Numbered from the stretch's first letter, positions 7,093-14,693 are shown. The stretch: 19,251 nt of DNA from CAZQYC01 sp964597495 (GCA_964597495.1 CAZQYC010000077.1:1-19251), one strand, 5' to 3'. Made by a program: numbers and translations. The notes: generated by a model not told the origin, from the letters alone.

Positions 7093-9440
7093 CAGGAGAA
7101 TGCAAACTGTCGGTGGGCAGTTTTGATCAGCTTCACAAGATCGGATTTGCGCACGAGACCGTGGTCGCCTGAGACCGGCACGAACTCAATCTGCAGCTTT
7201 CCGCCACTCAATGATCGACGATCCTCGCCTGCCATCCGCCGGACGGCATTCGCCTCCGCTTTCGGCAGGACCATCTCTTCCTCGTGAAGTTGCGTGATCG
7301 GGTTGACGCCCTTCGGCACCGAGTAGCCACCGCGCGCAGAGGTGATCTTCGAGGCAAGGCCTGCGACCGCCACGCCCGCGGCGATCGCCATCACGGGTGC
7401 GAGAAACGGGCCCACGTAGGGAATACCTGCGATCGCGGACCACACCGCCGAGATCACTTTCACGGCGTTGATTGCGATCATCTTGAGGCCCGCCCAAATA
7501 CTGGCGAGAACACCTCTTTTTGCACCTGCTTCTTCCGCTTCCGCGCGAATCGTGGCGCCGGTGACTGCGGCGCTTGTATGGGCGGCTTCGGTCGAAAGCG
7601 CAATCGTCAGCTTCTGAGCCTGGGCTTGAATGAACTGATCGAGGATCGATCGGCCGATATTGAAGAGAGTTCGCTTGAGGCTCGTCATCCCGAACACCAT
7701 TCCCTCGACACTTTGTGCAATGGTGTTGGCGATTGGCTGCATGATCGCCCGCCAATGCGCCTGCTGCTCCATGGCCGCTTGTTGTGCTGTGCGGTTTCTC
7801 GCCGTTTGAGCCTGCTTATCTAGAATCAGTAAGTCATTCTCGATACGGCGACGCTCAATCTTGTCGTTCTCGACAAGCTTCAGTCTATTCTTGAGCGCCT
7901 CGCGTTCGATTGCGTACTTCTCTTGCTCGAGGTCAGCGAGCTGCGCCAGCTCCTGCTTCGCCGAGATCTGGCCAAGGTTGTACCTGGTCCGAATCACGTC
8001 GGCTCGTTGATTGACCTCCTCTTGGGCGATCGAGGCCTTTGCCGATATTTCTTCTTGAGCGAGTGCCAGCGTCATTGCGTGATTCTCGCGTTCGATCTGC
8101 AATTCTAAGGTTGCAATTTTTCTCCGAATGGCAAGCTTTTCCTCGTTGGAGGTCTTCTCAACAAGGAGCCGCGTCTGCCAAAACTGAAGCTCAGTTGTCT
8201 TTTCAAACTCCAGAAACTTTCCTTTTTCCGCACTTTGCTTCGCATACTCGACCTTTCTTTCGTCGAGCTCGGCTTGCCAACGCGCCATCCTGGAAGGCTT
8301 ATCCGTCTGACCAACCGAGGCTTCGCCACTACCTGCACTTGGCGATCGCTTGATCTCTGTTTCCGGGACGAATGCACGAGTCATCGCCTTTGAGACTCGA
8401 GCCGTGGATGCTTCGACAGTCGCCTCGATGTTGTCGATCGCTCGGACACCAATCGCCTTAATGTTCTCCCAACCTTCGCTCCAAGCCTGGCGTGCTCCAC
8501 TGAAATCGAACATAAGAGTCCGCGATCCAGCTTCCGCAAGCATCTTGAGTAGCTGGGCGGTCTGGAGCGCGCCCGCCTTGAGGATTTCCCACGCGGTCCG
8601 AACGATGACCGTCAACGTTTCGAAAACAATGACGAGACCGACCATCGCAACGCGCATGACGTTGACGGCAGTCGGTCCCATACCGGAGAACCATTCCGCA
8701 AGCGCAGTCAGGGAAGGCAAGAGAGCATCGCCGACGGCTTTCTTCAGCGCGCTGAGCACATCGCCGACGTCGTTCATCGCGTTCCGATAGGCCGTGACCG
8801 CGACGACGCTTTCCTCTCCGACGACCAGGCCTAGCTCACTGGCCTTCTTGCGTGCGTTCTCCATTACTTCTTCCGTGAGCTTTAGCGTCGGCGCTACCTC
8901 CGCCCAGGCCTTGCCGTAGATCTTCACGCCCTCGACGTTGCGGTCCGTGCCTTCCTTGAATTCGAGCAGACGCTTGTTAACGTCTTTCATGATGTCAAAG
9001 GTTGCGCGGAATTCGCCGTTTGCGCCGCGAGTCTTCACGCCGAGATTCGTGAAGGCCTCTTCGTTCTTAACAAGCGTCTGCGTGATCTTATTGCCGGCGG
9101 CCGCGATAGTCTCCTGCTCGACGAACACATCGCCCAGTGCGGTCTTTAGAATCGAGGCCTCAGACGCTGTAATACCGAACTGCTTTCCAAGTGCTTGGGC
9201 TTCCTTCGTAAAATTGACTGTCTCATCGATCCCTTCTTTGAATAACTTTCCGCCGGCGAGCACGGCACCTATCGCCAACAGACCGGCGTTGAACTTCCCA
9301 ACTACGCCGCTGAACGAGTCGAAATGTCCGCGCATGGCGGCGAATCCCTTCTTGACCGAATTCTCAGCGCTTCGAAACGCGGCATCGAGACCGTCCGCAT
9401 TTCCAGTAATTACATACTCGGCTTCGGTTTTCTTGCTCAT
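7092..9440 (-). CDS. Tape measure protein
   Basis: A 782-residue tail length ruler that fills the tail lumen and is expelled on infection. The N-terminus (YVITGNADGLDAAFRSAENSVKKG, split here as a YVITG start and an FRSAENSVKKG helix) is typical of lambda-like tape measure proteins. Hydrophobic segments lie near residues 48-66, 262-282 and 655-710, the last with two or three possible membrane passes. A long charged alpha-helical region (about 390-560, rich in Glu, Lys and Gln) is probably coiled coil. The C-terminus has the GGYSVPKGVNPITQLHEEEMVLPK segment that many tape measures share (broken up here: GGYS, then LHEEEMVLPK). The start ATG overlaps the upstream chaperone ORF stop as ATGA. At roughly 0.15 nm per residue this would give a tail of about 115-120 nm, which is an inference. 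Confidence 0.93.
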   Translation of the reverse strand: MSKKTEAEYVITGNADGLDAAFRSAENSVKKGFAAMRGHFDSFSGVVGKFNAGLLAIGAVLAGGKLFKEGIDETVNFTKEAQALGKQFGITASEASILKTALGDVFVEQETIAAAGNKITQTLVKNEEAFTNLGVKTRGANGEFRATFDIMKDVNKRLLEFKEGTDRNVEGVKIYGKAWAEVAPTLKLTEEVMENARKKASELGLVVGEESVVAVTAYRNAMNDVGDVLSALKKAVGDALLPSLTALAEWFSGMGPTAVNVMRVAMVGLVIVFETLTVIVRTAWEILKAGALQTAQLLKMLAEAGSRTLMFDFSGARQAWSEGWENIKAIGVRAIDNIEATVEASTARVSKAMTRAFVPETEIKRSPSAGSGEASVGQTDKPSRMARWQAELDERKVEYAKQSAEKGKFLEFEKTTELQFWQTRLLVEKTSNEEKLAIRRKIATLELQIERENHAMTLALAQEEISAKASIAQEEVNQRADVIRTRYNLGQISAKQELAQLADLEQEKYAIEREALKNRLKLVENDKIERRRIENDLLILDKQAQTARNRTAQQAAMEQQAHWRAIMQPIANTIAQSVEGMVFGMTSLKRTLFNIGRSILDQFIQAQAQKLTIALSTEAAHTSAAVTGATIRAEAEEAGAKRGVLASIWAGLKMIAINAVKVISAVWSAIAGIPYVGPFLAPVMAIAAGVAVAGLASKITSARGGYSVPKGVNPITQLHEEEMVLPKAEANAVRRMAGEDRRSLSGGKLQIEFVPVSGDHGLVRKSDLVKLIKTAHRQFAFS

Positions 9441-9637
9441 TTCGGTGTTTGTGGCGCGATATCAAAGAGGGTTAGGCCGTTTTGGTCAGCTTCCTTCGGA
9501 CCTTGGATACCGAGGTAGTTGGCGATCATCACGTGAATGGGGGGATTCTTCTTGTGATACGCGTTGATCTCGAGCACGCGAGGAATCGTCAGATAGTCGT
9601 CGATGTACTCGTAGGTCCATCCGGGGAAACAAGCCAT
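9437..9637 (-). CDS. Tail assembly chaperone, second ORF (T-like domain)
   Basis: A 66-residue ORF between the chaperone G-like ORF and the tape measure gene. The sequence IPRVLEINAYHKKNPPIHVM, followed by IANYLGIQ, matches the usual T-domain pattern of a helix, 'PP-hV', and a YLG segment. The ATG at 9637 has no convincing Shine-Dalgarno within 12 nt. The frame stays open upstream of it, across the end of the G-like ORF, and is in the -1 register to that ORF. This layout suggests that most of the product is made as a G-T fusion by frameshifting, as in lambda, rather than from its own start. It overlaps the tape measure start as ATGA. Confidence 0.82.
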   Translation of the reverse strand: MACFPGWTYEYIDDYLTIPRVLEINAYHKKNPPIHVMIANYLGIQGPKEADQNGLTLFDIAPQTPK

Positions 9638-9663
9638 GAGGTGAACGGAGAGCTCACCCCAAT

Positions 9664-9987
9664 CTACTGACCCGTCTCCCCCATCGCTTCCCCCGCTTGC
9701 TTGAATCCCGATATGCCCATTACGGCGTCGATGATTGGCCGGATGTTTCGAAGGTCGATCATGTCCTCGACTTGTTCGATAGTTACGTCCGGATAGTTCC
9801 TCGACAATGCCGCGTGAACGACTTTTGCCGCAGCGCTAATCATTCCTTCCGTGATTTGGCCATCTTCGGCAATGTTTATATTTTGTATGTCATTCCTTAG
9901 CCGCTTTACCTGACCGATCGTCAGAGCGGGGACGATGTAGTCATCCCCGCCCAACTTTATCGTCATCCCTTCAATCTGCTTCGTCAT
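9664..9987 (-). CDS. Tail assembly chaperone, first ORF (G-like)
   Basis: A 107-residue acidic protein just downstream of the tail tube gene. It probably coats the tape measure protein during tail assembly and is absent from the finished virion. The sequence starts with MTKQIEGMTIKLGGDDYIVP and then LTIGQVKRLRNDIQ, a pattern common to GTA and lambdoid tail chaperones, followed by helices and a conserved-looking YPDVTIEQVEDMIDLRN segment (residues about 70-86). GGAG stands 10 nt before the ATG and only 7 nt separate it from the tube gene stop. Assignment rests on sequence style, size and position directly between tube and tape measure genes. Confidence 0.85.
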   Translation of the reverse strand: MTKQIEGMTIKLGGDDYIVPALTIGQVKRLRNDIQNINIAEDGQITEGMISAAAKVVHAALSRNYPDVTIEQVEDMIDLRNIRPIIDAVMGISGFKQAGEAMGETGQ

Positions 9988-9994
9988 GATTTGC

Positions 9995-10765
9995 TTACTC
10001 CGAGGTCGACCAGCTCATTGGAATGCCGTTGCCCGGATCGAAGGCCGAAAAGTCGAAGTCCGGGACAGCAAAATCTTCGTTCTTGAATCCGATGGACATC
10101 TTCGTCGCGATGCACATCGGGAAGCTAAACGTGGAGATCTTGCCGAGGTACTGAACCGTTAGATCCGCCTTAAACGTAGGCGCATAGCCCATCGGCAAGT
10201 TCGACACTTGTTGCTTCGATCCGGTCGCCGCGGTTGCCGTGGTGTATTGGTAGTTGATGTAAACGAGGCGAGCGACGTCGGCGGCCGCGAAGGTGTAGAC
10301 ACCGGTTCCAACGTTCACGGCATACTGACCCGTCGCCGGCGAGGCCGCTACGCGTGTCATTGGCTTGCCAGTGTCATCAATGACACCTAAGTCCGCGGCG
10401 TAGGTGCCGGAGCTCGGCGGCGCGATCGTGATTTGAAACGGGGTCGTCGGAATCGCGATGCCCGTTGATGCGGTGAAGTTGGCGATCAAACCCGGTGATA
10501 ATGTCTGCCCGAAAAAGATGGCATTCCAGACACCGGCGAAGATACGCGCCGGCTTCACTTTGACTTGGATCTTCGTCTTGCCGCGGCCGACCGCGACGGC
10601 AAATTGGCTCTGACCGAAGAGCTCCTTCACGTCGCTCGAAAGGTCGACGCTTCCTTCTTGCAGCACCATCAAAGGGAACGGCGTCGGATTAGTGATCGAA
10701 CTCCCGGACGCATCCTGCAATTGCGTGACGTACATATTGCCGGCGCCGAAGGCGAATTGAGACAT
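9995..10765 (-). CDS. Major tail tube protein
   Basis: A 256-residue protein, beta-rich by composition, that should stack as rings to form the tail tube. Visible features are the opening FAFGAGNMYVTQLQDASGSS, a segment predicting the tube-forming hairpin (MVLQEGSVDLSSDVKELFGQ) and GRGKTKIQVKVKPARIFAGV, all typical of tube proteins of GTA-like and related siphophages. Residues about 100-160 (PFQITIAPPSSGTYAADLGV and GQYAVNVGTGVYTF) look like an inserted Ig-like or hairpin domain exposed outside. A strong GAGGAG Shine-Dalgarno lies 9 nt upstream (10775-10780), which fits a highly expressed structural protein. The C-terminus DFDFSAFDPGNGIPMSWSTS is also characteristic. Position before the chaperone genes supports the call. 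Confidence 0.88.
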   Translation of the reverse strand: MSQFAFGAGNMYVTQLQDASGSSITNPTPFPLMVLQEGSVDLSSDVKELFGQSQFAVAVGRGKTKIQVKVKPARIFAGVWNAIFFGQTLSPGLIANFTASTGIAIPTTPFQITIAPPSSGTYAADLGVIDDTGKPMTRVAASPATGQYAVNVGTGVYTFAAADVARLVYINYQYTTATAATGSKQQVSNLPMGYAPTFKADLTVQYLGKISTFSFPMCIATKMSIGFKNEDFAVPDFDFSAFDPGNGIPMSWSTSE

Positions 10766-10800
10766 TGCTAGTTACTCCTCTGAAAGGATCGAATAAACGT

Positions 10801-11253
10801 TTAGAACCCGCGCCTCAATTGGTCTTGCGCGTACTTCACACGGTAGTTAACGGTGACTTCTCCGGCAGTCAGCTCGCTGGAAGAATCGATTTTTGGCTTG
10901 ATTGCGTTTTCCCACTTCATTTGAAGGACGAACGCGAGGCCTATGTTCTGATCGATCGCTAGTGCGTACTCGACCTTCTCGCGCATCTCGAGTAGCAGAT
11001 GCTTGATCTGATCCTCCGGCGCGCGGTTGAACAGAGCGATTTCTATTTCGAGATCGCTCCAGATGGCGCCGGCTTGACTAAAGTCGTCGCGCTCGTCGTC
11101 ACCGAAATTCACGGTGATCGCTGGAATCTCTCCTTGGTCGTCTCCAAGTGACAAGGATCGGTTAGCGAAGATGTTCGCTGGGTTGACACCAATGTCTGCT
11201 TGCGCTTTGAAGCGAGCGACGATTGCATCGACAATTTGTTCTGCGCGGTGCAT
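10801..11253 (-). CDS. Probable tail terminator / minor tail protein (gpU-like)
   Basis: A 150-residue protein that by position should cap the head-proximal end of the tail tube. The start MHRAEQIVDAIVARFKAQ and the following PANIFANRSLSL, then EIPAITVNFGDDE, DLEIEIALF and a long helix (QIKHLLLEMREKVEYAL) match the usual alpha/beta arrangement of tail terminator proteins (gpU or related). The open frame extends upstream to 11403, but that part lies inside the gpFII-like gene and is shadow; the ATG at 11253 follows that gene's stop by two bases. The exact family is not certain; a gpZ-like tail completion protein is the alternative. Confidence 0.75.
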   Translation of the reverse strand: MHRAEQIVDAIVARFKAQADIGVNPANIFANRSLSLGDDQGEIPAITVNFGDDERDDFSQAGAIWSDLEIEIALFNRAPEDQIKHLLLEMREKVEYALAIDQNIGLAFVLQMKWENAIKPKIDSSSELTAGEVTVNYRVKYAQDQLRRGF

Positions 11254-11255
11254 GG

Positions 11256-11585
11256 CTACAGCTTGAGATAGAGTCGGGTAAATCCGGGTCCGAGATCGCG
11301 ATCGCGTGCGGCCACTGTCTTGATTCGGTAGTCGCCCTCGCCGATGACCGTCAACGAAATATCCTTTGCAAGTTCGAGACGCTTCACATCGGAGTCGATG
11401 CAAACGAGCGTCGGCACGTAGCCTTCGATTTCGCCCGTTGTCATGTTCTGAATCGCGAAGTCGCGATTAAAGAGTGCCGAGAACTGACCTTTATCGGTCT
11501 GAACGCGGACGCTGTTAACGCCCGAGAATGCCTCAAGCATCGAGAGCCTCTCCTCGTCAGAGAGGAGAGGCACGCAATTGGTCAT
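11256..11585 (-). CDS. Probable head-tail connector (gpFII-like)
   Basis: A 109-residue small beta-rich protein. After an N-terminal helix (LLSDEERLSMLEAFSG) there is VRVQTDKGQFSALFNRD, then a strand-loop region PTLVCIDSDVKRLELAKDIS and the ending GEGDYRIKTVAARDRDLG before FTRLYL. This resembles the gpFII/Phage_attach pattern: short helix, a nickel-resembling 'EGxxP-LxCxxxDV' strand and a 'V-Y-VR-v-DG-G' hairpin. It would sit between the portal-connector ring and the tail. It starts three bases after the preceding stop, with no strong Shine-Dalgarno, so translation is probably coupled to the gene before it. Confidence 0.72.
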   Translation of the reverse strand: MTNCVPLLSDEERLSMLEAFSGVNSVRVQTDKGQFSALFNRDFAIQNMTTGEIEGYVPTLVCIDSDVKRLELAKDISLTVIGEGDYRIKTVAARDRDLGPGFTRLYLKL

Positions 11586-11588
11586 TGA

Positions 11589-11795
11589 CTATTCGTCGTC
11601 CGGAGGTTCGGCGCTCGGTTGAGCGGCCGATTCCGGTTGCGGATCTGGTAGCTTGTGACCCTCCGGCGCCAGAGAGCCGGTCTTCACAAACGGAGCAGCG
11701 ACTTCGTCTTCGAGCTGAACCATGTCATTGATCTCGAGCGGATCCTTCGTCAGTCCGACGATTCGATTCACTGCCCGGTACTTTTTCTTCGGCAT
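11589..11795 (-). CDS. Small head-module protein of unknown function (DUF7210-like)
   Basis: A 68-residue protein placed between the major capsid gene and the connector genes. The first 45 residues (KKKYRAVNRIV, then PLEINDMVQLEDEVAAPFVKTGSLAP) match the style of short phage proteins that read 'hydrophobic strand, x-PGD-x-hxL-ddexAaxLhxxGa', seen at this position in many phages. The C-terminal 25 residues are Pro/Glu/Ala-rich and probably disordered. The ATG at 11795 is set by an AAGGGG Shine-Dalgarno five bases upstream; the longer open frame to 12107 runs through the terminator and capsid gene and is not used. It is the first gene after the terminator. The function is not known to me. Confidence 0.75.
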   Translation of the reverse strand: MPKKKYRAVNRIVGLTKDPLEINDMVQLEDEVAAPFVKTGSLAPEGHKLPDPQPESAAQPSAEPPDDE

Positions 11796-11822
11796 GTTGA
11801 TCCCCTTGAATTGAGAATGGAT

Positions 11823-11851
11823 AAAAAAAGGGCCAGCTCTGCAGCTGGCCC
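11823..11851 (-). terminator. Rho-independent terminator behind the major capsid gene
   Basis: On the minus strand a perfect nine-base-pair stem (arms 11851-11843 and 11838-11830, GC-rich GGGCCAGCT/AGCTGGCCC) with a four-base loop is followed directly by seven T (11829-11823). It lies 30 bases after the capsid stop and 28 bases before the next start. There is no T run on the plus-strand side, so it acts only on the structural transcript. It probably reduces rather than abolishes read-through, since all genes to the left need the same transcript unless a promoter is hidden. Confidence 0.93.
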
Positions 11852-11881
11852 TCGCCTTTCGGATGTTTCGCTTACTTGTCG

Positions 11882-12850
11882 TTACGCGACCGCGTTTTCG
11901 AAGAAGTAGGCCGCATCGTTCGCGGCGATCACTTCCTTCACCGATTCGCCGACACGAACCCGTGTGCCGCCCCTCATTCCGACGTTGGGATCCTTCTCGA
12001 CGACGCCGGCGATGCGAGGGCCCCACTGGCCGGTATAACCAAAGGTCACGTCTTCGGTGCTTTGGATGACGGGTGCGCGATAGTGGAAAGCAGCATGCTT
12101 GCCCCATAGGCGCGCCAGCGACGGCGTTTGACCCGGCTTCGCGGAGTTCGCCCAGCTTGCTCCGACGATGATTTCGTCGAGCTCGAGCAAGTCGGCAAGC
12201 GCCTGCCGCGACACACTCGTACCGCCACCCGTTGCGTTACCTCCGCCCGGGTAACAGGCCGCGGTCACTTTCGGATGTTGGCGCAGTTTCGTCCATGTTG
12301 CTTGACCGAATACCGCAACGTTCGGACGAACTATCGGAATATCGAGCGCTGTTAGGATCGCATCAACAGGATTTGAATTGACGAAGTCCGACCACTGACC
12401 CGTTCCCGACAGCGTCGTACGATTTGCCGCGGGATAGCTCGCGAGCGTAAACGCTGCAGTCGCTGCGCGCTTTTCCCGATCGAGCGCAACGAGTTCGCTC
12501 AACAGCAACGTAGAGCGGCGCTCGGGATCGATCGGTTTGACTCCCTGGACCGCCTGCGTCGCGTTGGCGCTTTGAACGTCGGCATTCGGAATCAAATCGT
12601 CCAGCGCATAGTCGGTCGTCGCATCGCTGACTTCCGTCGCTGTCCAATCGATTTCGTTCGGCTTCGACTTGCGACCGACCCGCGTGTCCGGAATCGTGAA
12701 GCTGTCGCCGAGTGTGTACTTACTCCATTTGAATTGCTGCGAATCCACTGGTACACGCGGAAAGACCAAGTCGGCGATGTAGCGCGCATTGCGATACAAC
12801 AGCGTGAGCGCCATCAGGCGCGGCTGAACTACAAAGGGTGCTTGAGACAT
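11882..12850 (-). CDS. Major capsid protein (HK97-fold)
   Basis: A 322-residue protein forming the icosahedral shell. The opening QAPFVVQPRLMALTLLYRN, then YIADLVFPRVPV, and the YTLGDSFTIPDTRVG / ATTDYALDDLIP region are familiar from major capsid proteins of GTA-like and related environmental siphophages. The P-domain-like part around 165-260 includes PNVAVFGQATWTKLRQHP and LLELDEIIVGAS. The C-terminal part has FGYTGQWGPRIAG and GMRGGTRVRVGESVKE, which are common end segments of this group. GAGAGG is eight bases before the ATG. It sits in the usual place after the protease/scaffold and decoration genes. The direct downstream terminator supports high expression relative to later genes. Confidence 0.9.
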   Translation of the reverse strand: MSQAPFVVQPRLMALTLLYRNARYIADLVFPRVPVDSQQFKWSKYTLGDSFTIPDTRVGRKSKPNEIDWTATEVSDATTDYALDDLIPNADVQSANATQAVQGVKPIDPERRSTLLLSELVALDREKRAATAAFTLASYPAANRTTLSGTGQWSDFVNSNPVDAILTALDIPIVRPNVAVFGQATWTKLRQHPKVTAACYPGGGNATGGGTSVSRQALADLLELDEIIVGASWANSAKPGQTPSLARLWGKHAAFHYRAPVIQSTEDVTFGYTGQWGPRIAGVVEKDPNVGMRGGTRVRVGESVKEVIAANDAAYFFENAVA

Positions 12851-12891
12851 GATTCAAACCTCTCTAAATAAATTACGTAGATCTGGACTCG

Positions 12892-13266
12892 TTAGCCTTG
12901 GAAGCTCCCGAGGGAGATCTGAACGGGAATGATGTCGCCCGACACGCCGCTGACTAGAGCGACGCCGACGACACGGTTGTTCGTGCCGGCCGCCGGCGCC
13001 GCTGTGACGCCCTGGCCGCTCGCGTCCGAAGTCAACAGATCGCCACGCGCGACGGTGCCGCCGAGCTTGAGATCCGCTATGCCTTCTTGAACGACGTCGA
13101 TTCTCTCGCCGCTTGCCGAGTCGATTTCGGTACTGATGCCGATCAGCTTGTCGCTGACCGCTGCAGCTTGCAGCGCACCCCAGTCGGCTGCGCCGACCTT
13201 CACGATGCGACTTGCGGAAATCGCACCTTCGGCCAAATAGCTCTTAGTAAGCCCGTTGTTAGACAT
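12892..13266 (-). CDS. Head decoration protein (DUF2190 family)
   Basis: A 124-residue beta-rich protein that probably binds the outside of the capsid and stabilises it, as lambda gpD does. Family-like features include the early AEGAISASRIVKVG strand, the IGISTEIDSASGERIDVV segment around 42-59, GGTVARGDLLTSDASGQ (69-85) and the closing VVGVALVSGVSGD with IIPVQISLG. This is the capsid-accessory DUF2190 pattern ('i-aG-al-aGd-v-sda-G-a'). GAGGA lies seven bases before the ATG. It stands between the protease/scaffold gene and the major capsid gene, which is where the decoration gene is found in lambda. Confidence 0.88.
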   Translation of the reverse strand: MSNNGLTKSYLAEGAISASRIVKVGAADWGALQAAAVSDKLIGISTEIDSASGERIDVVQEGIADLKLGGTVARGDLLTSDASGQGVTAAPAAGTNNRVVGVALVSGVSGDIIPVQISLGSFQG

Positions 13267-13311
13267 GACTAAATCCTCGAATGATGTTTGGGACGTGGAT
13301 CCGCTGAAGCG

Positions 13312-13785
13312 TTAGGCAACGGCGAGTACGTGATCGATTGCGTCGATCTCGCTCACGGTGTTGCCTTTCTTCGCTTCGGCTTCGATGTACTCGCGCGCCT
13401 TCGCAGCTGTCGCCACGGCATCGATGTCCTTCTTCGGCGCCGGCAGTGGCGCGTCAGTGGTCGCGCGAACATTGGCCGCGGCTGCATCGCTGGCAAGATT
13501 GTTATGATGCTGCGTGCCCCTAGCCTTTTCCGCGGCAAGTACTTGCACCGCAGCTTCTGGTCCGGTGGTCTTGCCGTCGAATGCGAGACGGGTTACGAGC
13601 TCGTCGTGACCTGCCATGCGTTGAGAAAGAACGCTCGAGATTCGCTCGCGTTCGGCTGTCGCGCCTTCGGCCCGGCCTGCACAGCGACCCGTCGCTTCGC
13701 CTTCGGTGCGACCGGCAACGCGGCCCTCCTCGACGAGAGCACTTGCCGTTGCCGGATGGTCCTTCTTCAATTGTTCGGGAGTCAT
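13312..13785 (-). CDS. Nested scaffolding protein from an internal start (lambda Nu3-like)
   Basis: The last 157 codons of the protease gene can be translated alone from an in-frame ATG (Met302 of the long product). A TGAGGT Shine-Dalgarno stands 7 nt before it, better than the signal at the main start. The product (MTPEQLKKDHPATASALVEE, then a Gly/Arg/Glu-rich helix) is almost wholly helical by composition and has the MTPEQLK opening that many phage scaffold domains share. Lambda makes Nu3 the same way, in large excess over gpC. That the start is used here is an inference from the signal and the family. Confidence 0.68.
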   Translation of the reverse strand: MTPEQLKKDHPATASALVEEGRVAGRTEGEATGRCAGRAEGATAERERISSVLSQRMAGHDELVTRLAFDGKTTGPEAAVQVLAAEKARGTQHHNNLASDAAAANVRATTDAPLPAPKKDIDAVATAAKAREYIEAEAKKGNTVSEIDAIDHVLAVA

Positions 13786-14688
13786 GATAATTACCTCAGT
13801 TGTGGCGACCGTTGTCGAAACACCGTCGAGCTCGGTCCGGGGAGTTTCGGCAGCCATCGCGGCCGCCATTGCGATGACGTCGTCCAGCGTAGAAACACCG
13901 TCCACGAGTCCAGCGTCGATAGCTTTTTTACCGATGAAGATTCTTCCATCGGCCATTCGCTGTTGAACGTCGTCCTCAGTCGTGCCTCTGTTGCGAGCGA
14001 CCTGACCAACGAACAACGCGTAAATCTGATTAACGACCGCTTGCATCTCAGCACGTCCTTCGCGCGTGAGAGAGCCGCTTTCCGTTTCCATTCGCTTGTA
14101 CTTGCCCGCGGTGATCTCGATCGAGTCGATACCCGCGTTCTTGTCGTATCGCGAATAGTCTGTGTGAGTCGCGACGACGCCGATTGATCCGACATCGGTC
14201 GTCTCGGATGCGATATACACTTTGCTCGCAGCCGATCCAATCCAATATGCTGCCGAGCAGATCGTGCCATCTGCGATCGCAACGATCGGCTTCTTCTCGC
14301 GAGAGGCATAGACGATATCCGCAAGTTGTTGCGTGCCGTCGACAGTGCCGCCGGGTGAATCGATGCAGAGCACTATGGCCGTCACGTTTGGATCCGCGAC
14401 CGCCTGCCGAATCTGACTTCCAACGACTTGCATCGACGTTCCGCCGCTAATCCGCATGAAGAGATTCATCTTCTTGGCGAGTACGCCTTCGAGACAAATC
14501 ACAGCGACACCACCTTCCGTTATCTCAAGCTCCCGCCCGGTATTTGCGAGCGGTCCGCCCACTTTCGCTTCGATCGCCTCGACGTTTAGTTTTTCGCCAC
14601 GAAGATGACGCGCGTAGATCGAATGCACTTCGGAAAACATCTCCGGCGTGATTGCCCACGGCGCTGAGATGACGTCAATGACTCGCAC
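13312..14688 (-). CDS. Prohead protease, S49 (SppA/ClpP-like) family, with C-terminal scaffold domain
   Basis: A 458-residue lambda gpC-like protein. The N-terminal 290 residues are an S49 serine peptidase: the DSPGG motif at 110-114, nucleophile Ser145 in ICSAAYWIGSAA, the DVGSIGV strand at 165-171 and the general-base lysine in AGKYKR (Lys196 or Lys198). It should cleave the scaffold and itself during head maturation. From about residue 302 on, the sequence becomes Ala/Glu/Arg/Lys-rich and helical (RVAGRTEGEATGR, ATAERERISSVL), typical of a scaffold. The GTG start at 14688 keeps the family's PWAITPEMFSEVHSIYARH beginning; no strong Shine-Dalgarno is seen, and the portal stop is five bases upstream, so coupling is likely. 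Confidence 0.9.
   Translation of the reverse strand: MRVIDVISAPWAITPEMFSEVHSIYARHLRGEKLNVEAIEAKVGGPLANTGRELEITEGGVAVICLEGVLAKKMNLFMRISGGTSMQVVGSQIRQAVADPNVTAIVLCIDSPGGTVDGTQQLADIVYASREKKPIVAIADGTICSAAYWIGSAASKVYIASETTDVGSIGVVATHTDYSRYDKNAGIDSIEITAGKYKRMETESGSLTREGRAEMQAVVNQIYALFVGQVARNRGTTEDDVQQRMADGRIFIGKKAIDAGLVDGVSTLDDVIAMAAAMAAETPRTELDGVSTTVATTEVIIMTPEQLKKDHPATASALVEEGRVAGRTEGEATGRCAGRAEGATAERERISSVLSQRMAGHDELVTRLAFDGKTTGPEAAVQVLAAEKARGTQHHNNLASDAAAANVRATTDAPLPAPKKDIDAVATAAKAREYIEAEAKKGNTVSEIDAIDHVLAVA
13793..13798 (-). promoter_or_regulatory. Internal ribosome binding site for the nested scaffold protein
   Basis: TGAGGT on the minus strand, seven bases before the internal ATG at 13785. 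It is inside the protease coding sequence, where such a motif is not required by the encoded Thr-Glu-Val residues, and supports separate translation of the scaffold domain. Confidence 0.62.
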
Positions 14689-14693
14689 GGTAG

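Larger units (their letters stand above)
9437..9987 (-). other. Putative -1 programmed frameshift product joining the two tail assembly chaperone ORFs
   Basis: The G-like ORF (9987-9664) and T-like ORF (9637-9437) are in registers that a -1 slip would join. I read the T frame upstream from 9637 for at least 150 nt without a stop, so it overlaps the end of the G frame. Two runs of five G on the minus strand (9694-9690 and 9682-9678) lie near the G-ORF end, each covering a GGG codon in the zero frame followed by GAA or GAG. They are candidate slip sites, but neither is a perfect X-XXY-YYZ heptamer. The known parallel is lambda gpG/gpGT. Confidence 0.55.

Noticed and set aside
13288..14187. 299-codon plus-strand open frame
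   Set aside because: Antisense to the S49 protease/scaffold gene, which has clear catalytic motifs. The plus-strand product is Arg/Cys/Ser-rich in the way of shadow frames.
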